From NCBI RefSeq assembly GCF_000020005.1, contig NC_010718.1, positions 2,934,001 to 2,998,000 of the forward strand: DNA of 64,000 bases. The letters are read 5' to 3'. The notes below the pieces were generated by a model. That model saw only the letters and a list, made by a program, of their open reading frames with translations. It made no database searches and was not told the DNA's origin. The position numbers and the translations under genes were made by a program. The DNA comes from Natranaerobius thermophilus JW/NM-WN-LF (GTDB lineage Bacteria > Bacillota > Natranaerobiia > Natranaerobiales > Natranaerobiaceae). Shown here in pieces: positions 44,120-55,388 of the stretch (the first letter of the stretch is position 1; each line of letters starts with the position of its first letter).

Positions 44120-45700
44120 TTAATCCCAGTAAGCATCCTTCATATTACGATATCGCTCAATATAGTTGTAGTCCATATTAAAATCAGAATTCCAAACTAC
44201 AAGTATTGTACTATTTCTGATGGGAATATCAACCGCCTCTTCACTAAAAATCTCTTGAATTTCTGAGTACAGTTCTGCTCTTTTTTCTTGATCATCCACG
44301 GTCCTTCTAGCTTCTATAATCAACTCATCCATTTCGGGATTTTCATAATTGGAAGCCCCACCTCCATCTACATATCGCTGCATAAATTCATCAGGATCTG
44401 TCATATTAGTCATCCCAACTGAACTAAGCTGATAATCACCATCAAGAGTACGGTCCAACATGGCACCAAAGTCCATGGTATTGACATCTAAGTCAATGCC
44501 GGCTTCTTCAAATTGTGCACTTAACATTTCACCAAACTCCATATTGGTGTTAGAATCACTCATGATCAATTCTAATTCAATACCCTCTTCGTAACCTGCT
44601 TCTTCTAGTAGTTCTCTAGCTTTCTCTGGGTCATGTTCATAAACTCGAACTGCATCAGGGTCATGGGCCCAAGTCCCTTCTATGATGGGAGTATGAGCCC
44701 TGTATGAAGTAGGGAAAATGTGTTCAACTATTTGATCGTAATCAGCAGCCTTATTTAATGCACGACGCACTTCTAATTGGCTTAATTTATCATGACCGTC
44801 GTAGCCGTGATTGATAAAAATCGGAAAGTAATTTAAGGTTCGTTCCTGTATCAAAGTATAATCGGGATTTTCATCAATATCATCAATTTCTTGGTCAGGC
44901 ACTATCCCTTTATCAATATCACCAGCCATTAAGTCCGCATATATCGCTTCCACTTCTGGTATTTCGCGTCTAATAATCTTCTTCAGTTCAGCCGGGCCTT
45001 CATGATAATCCTCATACCGTTCTAAGGTCAGTGTATCATTAGGTCTCCATTCAACTACTTTAAAAGGACCTGAACCGATAGGTTCATAGGCAAAAACGTC
45101 TTCTCCCTCTTTTTCTTCTTCTACTTCATCCACATCCTCAAAAGGGTTTCTAGGAGCTGCATGTTTTGGAACAATGAATCTATCTAGATCGTGTAAAAAA
45201 GCAGCATGGGGGTCTTCAGTTTCAAATTCAACGGTATAATCATCTATTGCTTCTACCCTCTTAATGTAATCAATTCGCTCTTTATGAGGTGATCCAAATT
45301 CTGGATCTAAAATGGTTTCATAGGTAAACTCCACATCATGAGCAGTTAAAGGTTCTCCGTCATGCCATGTGACATCGTCTCTTAATTCAAAAACATAAGT
45401 GACATCGTCATCCTTGACTTCAATATCAGTTGCCAGATCTTTTTGGATTTCCAAATCACCATCTGGGTAAACCAGTGAATTAAAAACCATTTCAAAAACT
45501 TCTACAGAATATGTAGAAACTGTAGCTCTAGGGTCAAGGGTATCGGCTTCTTCAGTAATTCCCCAAACCAGTTCATCAGTGGATTCAGCAGGACCAGTGT
45601 CGCCCGCTTCTTCATCAGATGAGCAAGCAGTGACAATGGTTAGGGAAAAGATTAGTATACAAGTTAATATTGTCAACAACCTTTTTCTAAACAAATTCAT
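44120..45700 (-). CDS. Family 5 extracellular solute-binding lipoprotein (peptide transporter)
   Basis: About 526 aa. Signal peptide and lipobox IVTAC followed by an acidic linker; then the SBP_bac_5 fold (ELVWGITEEADTLDPR, VTWHDGEPLTAHDVEFT, EPIGSGPFKVVEWRPNDTL). It captures peptides or related ligands for DppBCDF. Start uncertain: ATG 45700 sits very close to GAGGGGGA, while TTG 45694 has better spacing; the frame extends further upstream without signals. Strongly acidic, as in halophiles. Confidence 0.9.
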   Translation of the reverse strand: MNLFRKRLLTILTCILIFSLTIVTACSSDEEAGDTGPAESTDELVWGITEEADTLDPRATVSTYSVEVFEMVFNSLVYPDGDLEIQKDLATDIEVKDDDVTYVFELRDDVTWHDGEPLTAHDVEFTYETILDPEFGSPHKERIDYIKRVEAIDDYTVEFETEDPHAAFLHDLDRFIVPKHAAPRNPFEDVDEVEEEKEGEDVFAYEPIGSGPFKVVEWRPNDTLTLERYEDYHEGPAELKKIIRREIPEVEAIYADLMAGDIDKGIVPDQEIDDIDENPDYTLIQERTLNYFPIFINHGYDGHDKLSQLEVRRALNKAADYDQIVEHIFPTSYRAHTPIIEGTWAHDPDAVRVYEHDPEKARELLEEAGYEEGIELELIMSDSNTNMEFGEMLSAQFEEAGIDLDVNTMDFGAMLDRTLDGDYQLSSVGMTNMTDPDEFMQRYVDGGGASNYENPEMDELIIEARRTVDDQEKRAELYSEIQEIFSEEAVDIPIRNSTILVVWNSDFNMDYNYIERYRNMKDAYWD

Positions 45701-46190
45701 TCCCCCTCGAAAATATTTTATTTGGGTTTTGTATTGCGGATAATTTACTTTATAATAGTACATATTTTTATTGATGGACCACCTCCAGGTCACACAGTCG
45801 TTACCCAGTCGAACTACTTTCTTTATTTCAATTCCACTCTAGCTATTCCCTTTTTTGGACGCTATCTTTTGGAATTCCAATTTTCTGCAATTTTTGATTT
45901 TGTTTCCTTTTGAAACAAGGTTTAACCAAGGGATGATAGTACATTATTTGCTTTCAGACAGTGTTCCCTTTATTTTTCTATAAAAAATTCTTATTTCCTG
46001 TTAGTATTAAAAAATTATTTCACTATGTAACAAAGATGTAAGGTGATACTAAGTATAGATCTTAGAAATTTTGATATCTTTAACAAAATTAACTTTAATA
46101 AAAATTAACAGTTAAAATCTCTAAAGCAGGAATAATCAAGTAGGTCGCGAAATTTATAACTTGTTAAGCTATAATCAAACTAGCACACAA

Positions 46191-46217
46191 ATCCTTGTCC
46201 TAGATTTGGACAAGGAT
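46191..46217. promoter_or_regulatory. Perfect hairpin/inverted repeat in the leader of the agmatinase-like gene
   Basis: ATCCTTGTCC (46191-46200) and GGACAAGGAT (46208-46217) are exact complements around 7 bases; the copy lies 36 bases before the ATG and about 16 bases after a TATAAT-like hexamer (46170-46175). No U-tract follows, so an operator or 5'-UTR hairpin is likelier than a terminator. The rest of the 459-base gap 45794-46252 is AT-rich with no visible gene. Confidence 0.5.
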
Positions 46218-46252
46218 AATACTACAACTATACAAGTAGAGGTGATCAGTAA

Positions 46253-47254
46253 ATGAGTCGAAGAAGTTTGTGGCGAGGTTTATATCGCAAAGACTTTTCT
46301 CCAGGTGAAGCCGATTTTACAATTTTAGGTATTCCCTTTGATAAAGGTTGTAGTTTTAGGGAAGGTACGTGCTCCGGGCCTGAGTACATCCGCTCAAGTT
46401 CAGATCGGAATCCTCCTGTTACAGAAGATGGGGCACAATTAACTGCCAGTGTTTGTGATATGGGAAATATCCCTTTTCAAGATGTCTTCGAAACTCAAAG
46501 AGATTATTTTGAAAAAGTACAAGACCAAGTTGAAGAAATTTTCAAGGCCAAGTATCTCCAAAATGATCACATGTTCCCAATTTTCTTGGGCGGAGATCAC
46601 TCAATAACCATACCTTTGTTAAGAGCTATAGATCAGGTCTATAAAGGTGACGAAGAAGATATCGCCATTATTCACTTTGACACTCATCTCGATATATGTG
46701 ACACATTGGACGAAAATCCCCTTTCCCATGGCAGTACCCATAGGAGGGGCTGGGAGTTAGATGTTTTCAAGCCGGAACACACTTATTTTGTCGGAATCAG
46801 ATGTTCAGAAGCCCAAGAACATAATTTCCTCCATGGAAAACAGACTAATATAGTCACAGCAAAGCAGATCTTTATGGAGGGCCCTCTTAAAATGGCTCAA
46901 CAAATCGCTGATTTAGTTGGAAATCGCAAAACTTATTTAACTTTGGATATCGATGTCTTAGATCCAGCTTTTGCTCCAGGAACGGGCACTCCTGTGGCAG
47001 GAGGGCTAAGCAGCCGGGAACTGTTAATAATGCTAGAAGAATTATCTAAACTAAATTTGATTGGCATGGACTTGGTAGAGGTATCTCCACCTTGGGATAA
47101 TTCTGAAATCACTCTTTACTCGGCTCAAAAAATTATTTTCGAAATGATGGGATACATGGCACCAAAAGATAAAAAGGGTGACTCCATCTTAAATCAGTTT
47201 TCCTTAAAACAAACCGGTTCTTTTAACTATCAATATTACGACTCCCAGGCTTAA
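46253..47254 (+). CDS. Ureohydrolase (agmatinase/arginase family)
   Basis: 333 aa. The binuclear Mn ligands are in GGDHSITIPL, HFDTHLDICD and LDIDVLDPAFAPGTGTP; THRRGWE corresponds to the substrate loop. The enzyme hydrolyses a guanidino compound to urea; agmatinase is the commonest match, but related family members take guanidinobutyrate, guanidine or formiminoglutamate. ATG 46253 follows AGAGGTGATC. Its 3' end overlaps the convergent pyrE by 32 bases. Confidence 0.85.
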   Translation: MSRRSLWRGLYRKDFSPGEADFTILGIPFDKGCSFREGTCSGPEYIRSSSDRNPPVTEDGAQLTASVCDMGNIPFQDVFETQRDYFEKVQDQVEEIFKAKYLQNDHMFPIFLGGDHSITIPLLRAIDQVYKGDEEDIAIIHFDTHLDICDTLDENPLSHGSTHRRGWELDVFKPEHTYFVGIRCSEAQEHNFLHGKQTNIVTAKQIFMEGPLKMAQQIADLVGNRKTYLTLDIDVLDPAFAPGTGTPVAGGLSSRELLIMLEELSKLNLIGMDLVEVSPPWDNSEITLYSAQKIIFEMMGYMAPKDKKGDSILNQFSLKQTGSFNYQYYDSQA

Positions 47255-47819
47255 CAGGTGTGCTCCCCTGTTCACACAGGGGACAATCCTGTTCTTCATA
47301 GGATTTGATATTCATTTCTATTAGGGAAACAAATCCATTTTCAACCCCTGAAAAACTTATATTCCCACCACTTCTATCCACAAGGGCAGCCACATTGCTG
47401 ACTATTGCACCTTTTTCATTAACAAGATCAATAACTTCTTGAACAGAACCTCCAGTTGTAACCACATCCTCGACAACTAAAACTTTTTGTCCGGGAGATA
47501 TTTCAAAGCCCCTACGAAAAGTCATTTTCCCTTTCTGCCGTTCGGAAAATACTGCTTTCACATTGTAGTATCTTGCCATTTCATAGGAGAGAATCACACC
47601 TCCCATGGCTGGTCCTACGATCATATCATAGTCCCCTGGCAACTTTTTACCCAGTTCCTGAACTAACTGTTCAGTATAATACGGATATTGAAGAACCTGG
47701 GCACATTGAACATAACAATCACTGTGTCTGCCTGATGTTAATAAGAAATGTCCATGAGTTATTGCACCTGTTTGTTCAAAAATTTCCATAATACGATTAT
47801 CTTTAGTCATTTTGCTCAC
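47223..47819 (-). CDS. pyrE: Orotate phosphoribosyltransferase
   Basis: 198 aa. PRPP motif VLVVEDVVTTGGSV and GPAMGGVILSYEMAR are conserved. It makes OMP from orotate and PRPP. The C-terminal segment has two Cys (CPLCEQG) not needed for catalysis. Last gene of pyrRBCKDFE; start overlaps pyrF by 17 bases. Confidence 0.94.
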   Translation of the reverse strand: MSKMTKDNRIMEIFEQTGAITHGHFLLTSGRHSDCYVQCAQVLQYPYYTEQLVQELGKKLPGDYDMIVGPAMGGVILSYEMARYYNVKAVFSERQKGKMTFRRGFEISPGQKVLVVEDVVTTGGSVQEVIDLVNEKGAIVSNVAALVDRSGGNISFSGVENGFVSLIEMNIKSYEEQDCPLCEQGSTPVKPGSRNIDS

Positions 47820-48594
47820 TCCTCATACAGTTATATATCTCTTGAACCGCTGTTTTCTTTTGCCCTGGCCCTTCTTTGCCAGTAATTGATCGTCCTACCA
47901 CTATATGGGTAGCACCTTTATTTAAAGCCTTATCTGGAGTCAACACCCGTTTTTGGTCACTTTTATCATCAGAAGCCAACCGAATTCCCGGTGTAACTAT
48001 TAAAAACTCTGCTCCCAACTTTTCTTTGATCTGGGCTGCTTCTTTAGCTGAAGCTACCACTCCATCTAACCCACTATTTCGGGCCATTTGAGCCCATTCG
48101 ACAACTTTATCTTCTATGTGACCATTAAACCCCAATTGATTATTAAATTCATTCTGTCCCAAACTAGTCAATACCGTCACACCAACTATTTTAGGTGGTG
48201 TGATTCCTCTACCACTTGCCTCTGTGTGTACCTCTTCCACAGTTCTAGCCATCATGTCCTTACCGCCCGCTGTATGAACATTTATCATAGATGCGCCTCT
48301 TCGTACTAATTCTTTAGCTGTTCTGGAAACAGTATTGGGAATATCGTGAAGTTTTAAATCCAAAAATACTTTTTTATCTCTATCCACCAATTCAGATATG
48401 ATTTCTGGTCCCTGGGAACAAAATAACTCTAAACCGATTTTATACCACTTAATTTGTTCTCCCAACTCATCAACCAGGGAAAGGGCTTGTGTTCGGTCAG
48501 GCATATCCAGGGCTACAATCAATTTATCCTCTAGGTCAGTTGACTTTTCCCTTGCTGGCTGATCATTTCGATTATTATCTCCTTTATCCTTCAT
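47803..48594 (-). CDS. pyrF: Orotidine 5'-phosphate decarboxylase
   Basis: 263 aa from ATG 48594, preceded by GGAGGGATCTGGTAT; an earlier ATG (48636) overlaps pyrD but has no RBS. The catalytic Asp-Lys-x-x-Asp is VFLDLKLHDIPNTV, and TPGIRLASD and VVGRSIT form the phosphate site. It decarboxylates OMP to UMP. About 15 extra polar residues precede the barrel. Confidence 0.94.
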   Translation of the reverse strand: MKDKGDNNRNDQPAREKSTDLEDKLIVALDMPDRTQALSLVDELGEQIKWYKIGLELFCSQGPEIISELVDRDKKVFLDLKLHDIPNTVSRTAKELVRRGASMINVHTAGGKDMMARTVEEVHTEASGRGITPPKIVGVTVLTSLGQNEFNNQLGFNGHIEDKVVEWAQMARNSGLDGVVASAKEAAQIKEKLGAEFLIVTPGIRLASDDKSDQKRVLTPDKALNKGATHIVVGRSITGKEGPGQKKTAVQEIYNCMRSEQND

Positions 48595-48626
48595 ATACCA
48601 GATCCCTCCAGATTCAGTACTGATTT

Positions 48627-49538
48627 CTATTTCCATGCCAAACCTCTGATATCATTTACTGAAAGATACCCTTCTCGCTCCAAGTAGTTGTCAATCCCCT
48701 GAATTATTGATTTGGCGGCTGTAGGTTCAGCAAAATTAACCGTTCCCAAAGCTACTGAAGTCGCGCCAGCCAGGATAAATTCAATGGCATCCTGGTAATT
48801 ATAAATTCCACCCATGCCCATCACCGGTAAGTCAACTGCTTGGCTCACCTGGTAAACTGCTTTTAAGGCAATAGGTTTAATGGCTGGGCCAGATAGGCCG
48901 GCCGAAATATTATCAAAAACAGGCTCTTTTTGGTCAATGTCAATAGCCATACCTGCAACAGTATTTATGAGAGAAAGGCCGTCGGCACCCGCTCGTTCAC
49001 AAGCTTTGGCTATTTCAGTTATATCTGTGACATTGGGGGATAATTTCACAATAACTGGAAAGGAAGTGGATTGCCGAACTTTAGAAACCAAGCGATATGT
49101 CAGTTCGGGATCTACCCCGTATACCAATCCCCCTTCTCGGATATTAGGACACGAAATATTAACTTCCAAGCCCGCTATCCCTTGGCAATTATTGAGCTTT
49201 TGTGTAATTTCTACATATTCTTCGTCGTTACCACCTGAAATGTTAATTAAGGTAGTAGCATCACATTGACGTAAATCAGGTAATATTTCATTAATAAAGT
49301 TGTCAATGCCGGGATTTTCCAGACCAATGGAATTCAACAAGCCCGAAGCTGTTTCGTGCAGCCTGGTTCCTTGATTACCCCTTTTGGGAGACAAAGTTAA
49401 TCCCTTAACTACTAAAGCACCAAGCTCGTGTGGACTTATGACCGATTGATATTCAAAACCAAATCCAAAAGTTCCCGATGCCGATGCTACAGGATTTTTC
49501 ATTGGTATTCCTGCAAAATTCACCTTAAGATCAGCCAT
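48627..49538 (-). CDS. pyrD: Dihydroorotate dehydrogenase B, catalytic subunit
   Basis: 303 aa, class 1[26 protein letters not shown] with the catalytic Cys, and the FMN-binding [19 protein letters not shown] are present. It oxidises dihydroorotate and passes electrons through PyrK to NAD+. ATG 49538 overlaps pyrK by 8 bases. Confidence 0.95.
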
Positions 49539-50358
49539 TTAGTTTCACCTCATTTCCCCAGAAGACAGGACCATCGATGCATGCATGCTTGTAGGATTGA
49601 TTATCCACAGATTCACAGGTGCAACCAAGACAGGCACCAACTCCACAGGCCATTTTTCGTTCTACAGATAATTTTACAGGTAGATTAGCTCGAGTAGCTA
49701 AATCTACAACTTTTTTCATCATTATTTCTGGCCCACAAGTAACCACCATATCTATTTGTTCCTGATAGCTTGACAAAAAATTTTTCAATAGATCAGTTAC
49801 CTGCCCATGGTAGCCCGCAGACCCGTCATCAGTTGCCAGTTTGATGTTCATATTATTCAATTCATGAAAATCTTGCAGTAACCTGACTTGCTCTTCCCCT
49901 GAAAAACCTGCTAGAAGGTGGGGCTGACAATTATTAGAAGCAAGTTTTTTACTCAGCAGGTATAAGGGTGCAATGCCAATCCCTCCTGAAACTAATGCAA
50001 CTTTCTGCCCTTCATCTAACGAAAAGCCGTTTCCTAAAGGACCCATAACTTTTAGTCTTGTTCCTTCGGCCTGAGATGACAAAATTTGCGTTCCACGGCC
50101 GACAACCTGATACATGATAGATAGTTCCCCCTCTTGGGGACACACATCGTAAACGCTTATGGGCCTTCTGAGCAGGGGATCACTTATAATTGTCGCAAAG
50201 CTGTCTTCCTTCTGATCATAAGCTCCATTGACTTGGATGTTGACAAACTGCCCCGGATGAATACTAGTGCTAATTTTTGGAAGCTTTATCTTCATTAAAA
50301 AAATTTGTGGGGCAATCTTAGTGTGATAGCTTATTTTTCCTAATTCATCATACCACAT
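49531..50358 (-). CDS. pyrK: Dihydroorotate dehydrogenase B, electron transfer subunit
   Basis: 275 aa from ATG 50358, which is 8 bases after GGGAG and overlaps the pyrC stop by 11 bases; the frame continues upstream inside pyrC. FAD motif [12 protein letters not shown]-domain [10 protein letters not shown] and the [2Fe-2S] ligands [11 protein letters not shown] plus a later Cys define the family. Confidence 0.94.
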
Positions 50359-51673
50359 GGTCATCGCTCCCAAATTGTCGATAACTAAATTCCCCTGAAA
50401 CCATTGTAGCGACGATTTTACCTTCCAACTCCCATCCAGCAAAGGGGCTGTTTTTGCCCAGGGAAGCGAAGTCGCCTGGATTTACGGTATATTTTTCATC
50501 TAATGACAAAATGGTCAAATCAGCTGGGGCTTCATGTACTAACTTTCCACTAGGAAGTTTTAACAGCTTAGCAGGATTTGTGGACATTTTTTCAATTAGT
50601 TCTGAAAGTGACAACACACCACTGTCCACTAGAGCTTTTTTGGACACGGAAAAGGCTGTTTCCAAACCAACTAATCCAAAGGGGGCATTGTCAAATTCCA
50701 CATTTTTTTCGTCTGTACTGTGGGGGGCATGGTCAGTGGCTATACAGTCGATCACTCCTTCTTTTATACCCTGGCGTAGGGCCTTAACATCTTCTTCTGT
50801 TCTGAGAGGAGGGTTTACCTTGGCCATTGTATTGTAATTTTGGATTGTTGAATCAGTTAATATTAGATGATGAGGAGTAACTTCTGCGGTTACAGGTACT
50901 CCTCTATCTTTCGCCTTTCTAATTATATCAACGGACTGGGCGGTACTGATATGAGCTATGTGAAGATGAGCACCTGTTAACTCAGAAAGCATCACATCCC
51001 GGGCTACAGCGATACTTTCGGATTCATTGGGAATTCCGCTTAGACCCATTACGGAAGCCAGATAACCTTCATTTACTTGACCAGAATCCGAAAGCCCTTC
51101 GTCTTCACAGTGACTTATGACAGGAACATTGAATAGTTGAGAGTATTCCAAAGCTGTTCTCATGACACCGGAGTCATGTACCCAGCTTCCATCATCAGAA
51201 AAGGCTACTGCACCAGCAGAGTATAGATCATCCATTTCCACAATTTCTTTACCTACCCGATCAACAGTTAGGGCTGCGATGGGATATGTGTGAACTAGTC
51301 CTTGTTCTTTCGCCCTCTGTTTAATAAACTCAATAGTACCACTATTATCAGCAGTTGGTTTAGTATTTGGCATGCAAGCTATGCTGGTAAAACCACCTCT
51401 GGCGGCACTTTTTGTCCCAGTGGCGATAGTTTCCTTATATTCAAAACCAGGTTCTCTTAAATGTACATGCATATCAACTAATCCAGGTACAATAGTTAGT
51501 CCTGAAACATCAATTATTTCAAGCTGCTCGGATTCGGATTTTCCCAGCTCCTCGGGATTAATATTCCTTTGTTGATCCTTAATCATACCATCTTCTATTA
51601 AAATATCCATTTGTGTTCCATCACTAACGGGTTCTCCTGTATAAATAATACCTCCCTTAAGCAATATCCCCAT
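50348..51673 (-). CDS. pyrC: Dihydroorotase
   Basis: 441 aa from ATG 51673 (GGAGGTGAAGATA upstream). Metal ligands: [11 protein letters not shown], His in ISHCEDEG and HIAHIST, Asp in [10 protein letters not shown]. It cyclises carbamoyl aspartate. It overlaps the pyrB stop by 17 bases, confirming tight coupling. Confidence 0.95.
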   Translation of the reverse strand: MGILLKGGIIYTGEPVSDGTQMDILIEDGMIKDQQRNINPEELGKSESEQLEIIDVSGLTIVPGLVDMHVHLREPGFEYKETIATGTKSAARGGFTSIACMPNTKPTADNSGTIEFIKQRAKEQGLVHTYPIAALTVDRVGKEIVEMDDLYSAGAVAFSDDGSWVHDSGVMRTALEYSQLFNVPVISHCEDEGLSDSGQVNEGYLASVMGLSGIPNESESIAVARDVMLSELTGAHLHIAHISTAQSVDIIRKAKDRGVPVTAEVTPHHLILTDSTIQNYNTMAKVNPPLRTEEDVKALRQGIKEGVIDCIATDHAPHSTDEKNVEFDNAPFGLVGLETAFSVSKKALVDSGVLSLSELIEKMSTNPAKLLKLPSGKLVHEAPADLTILSLDEKYTVNPGDFASLGKNSPFAGWELEGKIVATMVSGEFSYRQFGSDDHVV

Positions 51674-52598
51674 TATCTTCACCTCCAGATAAGTGATAAA
51701 GCAATGCCATTCGGATAGCAACTCCGTTAGTCACCTGTTCTTCAATAACTGATTTTTCGCTGTTCATTAGTTCAGAAGTCAATTCAATACCACGATTAAC
51801 AGGTCCCGGATGAAGTAGCAAGGCATCCTTTTTAGCAAGTTTAAATCTTTCTTGATTAATCCCGTATAATCGGGCATATTCTCTCAAACTTGGTAACAGT
51901 GTTTTTCCCTGTCTTTCTCTTTGGATTCGAAGTGCCATCACAACATCGGCATCAGCCAAAGCATCTTCTACCCTGTAATAACAACTAGCCCCCATCTCTG
52001 TAAACACTCGTTGATCAAGCAAAGTTGGAGGGCCTGCAAGTCTAACATCTGCACCCATTTTAGTAAGTCCCCAGATATTAGACCTGGCAACTCGACTGTG
52101 ATAAATATCACCAATTATAGTTACCTTTAATCCTTTGAGAGAGCCTTTATATTCTTTAATTGTAAACATATCCAAAAGCGCCTGAGTGGGATGTTCATGA
52201 TAACCATCGCCGGCATTAATTATTGAACAAGATAAATTATTTGCCAGTAAACGGGGAGCACCCGCCAGTGGATGTCGCATCACAATTAAGTTTATTCCCA
52301 TGGCTTCCAACGTCTTCCCTGTATCAATTAGGTTTTCTCCTTTAGCAACACTACTAGCAGAAGCACTCATATTTGTCGTATCAGCACCTAAGTACTTACC
52401 CGCCATTTCAAAGGATGATCTGGTCCTGGTGCTAGGTTCATAAAATAAATTCACCATGGAAAAGCCTTTTAATGTTGGAAGTTTTTTATTCTTTCTCTGT
52501 ACTATCTCTTTCATACTTTCCGTTGAATCAAGAATAGATTCTATTTCTGACTTTTCCATATCTTTTAATCCCAGTAGACTTTTTCGCTGTAGACCCAA
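51657..52598 (-). CDS. pyrB: Aspartate carbamoyltransferase catalytic subunit
   Basis: 313 aa. Carbamoyl phosphate motif [13 protein letters not shown] and [12 protein letters not shown] are intact; [10 protein letters not shown] is the aspartate loop. No pyrI regulatory gene follows. First structural gene after the second PyrR attenuator. Confidence 0.95.
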   Translation of the reverse strand: MGLQRKSLLGLKDMEKSEIESILDSTESMKEIVQRKNKKLPTLKGFSMVNLFYEPSTRTRSSFEMAGKYLGADTTNMSASASSVAKGENLIDTGKTLEAMGINLIVMRHPLAGAPRLLANNLSCSIINAGDGYHEHPTQALLDMFTIKEYKGSLKGLKVTIIGDIYHSRVARSNIWGLTKMGADVRLAGPPTLLDQRVFTEMGASCYYRVEDALADADVVMALRIQRERQGKTLLPSLREYARLYGINQERFKLAKKDALLLHPGPVNRGIELTSELMNSEKSVIEEQVTNGVAIRMALLYHLSGGEDNGDIA

Positions 52599-52673
52599 TT
52601 TTTAACCCCCTATCATAAGTTAATTGTCAATAAATATCAACAAGCAATACTCTTCAGATGTAAAATTGACCAT

Positions 52674-52800
52674 AAAAAAACTTCCTATGCTTCATTTTGT
52701 GAAGCTAATAGGAAGTTACACTAAGCTAATTGGACATAATTTGACACAATACGCCTAGCATCACCTCCCTTATTAGCCTCACGGGACTAATTTCAAGGGA
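52674..52800 (-). promoter_or_regulatory. PyrR-dependent attenuator before pyrB
   Basis: On the minus strand TTAGTCCCGTGAGGCTAA (52773-52790) is the PyrR binding loop (AGUCCNGNGAGGCU type). Downstream, AACTTCCTAT pairs with ATAGGAAGTT (52679-52717) and is followed by TTTTTTT. UMP-bound PyrR would free the terminator and stop transcription into pyrBCKDFE. Confidence 0.93.
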
Positions 52801-52826
52801 ACTTAATCTTGTAAATTAAAAATCCT

Positions 52827-53570
<744 letters not shown>

Positions 53571-53861
53571 TCTTCTATTTGAGATAAAGTTTATCTGACT
53601 TTATTGTATATGTCAATACTTGCGAATTCGACAGAATTTTCTTGACAGTGGCAATTTTCAAATTTTATTATTAATTTACCATTATCATAATTTTATTTCA
53701 TAATTATTATTATCATAAAAGGAGGTGAAAGTTGGAAGAATACTGAGAAGGATAAAATGGCCTTATTTGGCACAAATCACAAAGAACTGAAGCTGGAATT
53801 ATAAGAATGAGTATTGTAGTCAATGGCTGTGTCACTTCAACATTTTAAGGGAGGGAATTAT

Positions 53862-55214
53862 ATGGAATTTCTTTTAACGATTAATGATGCATTGAATGAA
53901 ATAGTCTGGGGTCCTCCTTTTCTCATCTTATTAGTTGGTACCGGACTGTACTTAACAATTAGGTTGAGATTCTTTCAGTTTACTCATTTTGGGACGTCCT
54001 GGAAGGAAACGATTATTGAAAGGATTAAAAAGACTGAATCAGGTGAAGCAGGGGCTATCACAGGCTTTCAGGCGATTACTTCCGCCATGGCGGCAACGAT
54101 AGGAATTGGAAATATCGCCGGTGTTGCTACTGCCCTTCACCTGGGTGGACCTGGAGCGTTATTTTGGATGTGGATTACAGCCCTTGTAGGTATGGCTACT
54201 AAGTTTGGGGAAGCTGCTTTGGGAGTTAAGTACAGAACTGATGAAGACGGAGAAATTTCCGGTGGAGTCATGTACTATATTCAAAACGGTCTAGGAAAGA
54301 ACTGGATGTGGCTTGCCATTTTATATGCTTTATTCGCCGGTATCGCAGCCTTTGGAATTGGAAATATGGTACAATCCAACACAGTGGCTGAAGCAGTAGC
54401 AGACGATTTTGGAGTTCCTATGTATATCACTGGTTTGGTTGCTGCTGTGCTAGTAGCTCTAGTTATCTTGGGAGGAATTAAGCGTATTGCCCAGGTAGCA
54501 GAGATCCTGGTACCCATCATGACGGTAGTGTATATCTTAGGCGCCCTTGTAATTATCTTAATGCATCTACCCGAAGTTCCAGGGGCATTTAGAGATATCT
54601 TTGTGCATGCCCTTAACCCCGGTGCTGCCGGCGGAGGAGCTGCAGGAGCAGGTATTATGGTCGCCATTCGCTACGGTGTTGCCCGGGGAATCTTCTCAAA
54701 CGAAGCCGGTCTAGGTGCTGCCTCTATCGTACACGCCCAGGCCAGAAATACTCCCGCCAAGCAAGGTATGTGGGGTATTTGGGAAGTCTTTATTGACACT
54801 ATTCTAGTCGGTACTATGACTGCCCTGGCCATTTTAGTAACAGGAGCACTAGAATCAGGTGAAACTGGTGCTGTATTAACATCTGAAGCTTTTAACAGAG
54901 GGTTACCTGGCCCTGGTGGAGTTTTCATTACTATTGCTATTATGGTTTTTGCTTATACTACTATGCTTACCTGGTCTTTCTATGGAGAGAAAAGTTGGGA
55001 ATACATCTTTGGACCAAAAATTCGTATTCCTTATAGGATTATATTCTTAATTTTAATTTTCACCGGTGCAGTAGGAGCCTTGGAAGTTGTTTGGGATTTT
55101 GCAGATACCATGAATGGCTTGATGGCAGCACCAAACTTAATCGCTTTAATAGCCTTAGGTGGAGTGCTAGCTAAAGAGAAAGACAAATACATTAACAATG
55201 AATTAGATAAGTAA
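53862..55214 (+). CDS. Sodium:alanine symporter (AGCS family)
   Basis: 450 aa from ATG 53862 behind AGGGAGGG. GTGLYLTIRLRFFQF, ITSAMAATIGIGNIAGVATAL and NEAGLGAASIVHAQA are AGCS signatures, with about 10-11 membrane segments. It imports alanine or glycine with Na+. The 290-base leader has an earlier AAAGGAGGTG with only a 4-codon frame behind it (53732-53746). It ends at a strong terminator. Confidence 0.93.
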   Translation: MEFLLTINDALNEIVWGPPFLILLVGTGLYLTIRLRFFQFTHFGTSWKETIIERIKKTESGEAGAITGFQAITSAMAATIGIGNIAGVATALHLGGPGALFWMWITALVGMATKFGEAALGVKYRTDEDGEISGGVMYYIQNGLGKNWMWLAILYALFAGIAAFGIGNMVQSNTVAEAVADDFGVPMYITGLVAAVLVALVILGGIKRIAQVAEILVPIMTVVYILGALVIILMHLPEVPGAFRDIFVHALNPGAAGGGAAGAGIMVAIRYGVARGIFSNEAGLGAASIVHAQARNTPAKQGMWGIWEVFIDTILVGTMTALAILVTGALESGETGAVLTSEAFNRGLPGPGGVFITIAIMVFAYTTMLTWSFYGEKSWEYIFGPKIRIPYRIIFLILIFTGAVGALEVVWDFADTMNGLMAAPNLIALIALGGVLAKEKDKYINNELDK

Positions 55215-55257
55215 TAACAAACTCCCAAAAAGCAATTTAAAATTTTATATAATAAAG

Positions 55258-55298
55258 AGGATTCCCTCGAGTTTTTGGTTTTAGAGGGAATCCTTTTT
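55258..55298. terminator. Terminator after the Na+/alanine symporter
   Basis: AGGATTCCCTC (55258-55268) and GAGGGAATCCT (55284-55294) form an 11-bp stem, followed by TTTTATTTT. Confidence 0.93.
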
Positions 55299-55388
55299 AT
55301 TTTCCACATCCGATACAAACTAAATATAGGAGTATTGTGAATCGCACTAAATAAGTAATTTATTATATATTTCATTATATATTTCAAT

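Noticed and set aside
47264-47283. CCCCTG/CAGGGG hairpin at the overlap of the agmatinase-like gene and pyrE
   Set aside because: It lies inside the pyrE coding end and lacks U-tracts; it may slow transcription but is not a convincing terminator.
53732-53746. Four-codon frame (TTG GAA GAA TAC stop) behind a perfect AAAGGAGGTG upstream of the alanine symporter
   Set aside because: Too short to judge; could be a leader or a relic of a lost start. No attenuator structure follows.
54281-54928. Long antisense frames within the alanine symporter gene
   Set aside because: They mirror a GC-richer, strongly coding membrane protein and have no RBS; typical shadow frames.
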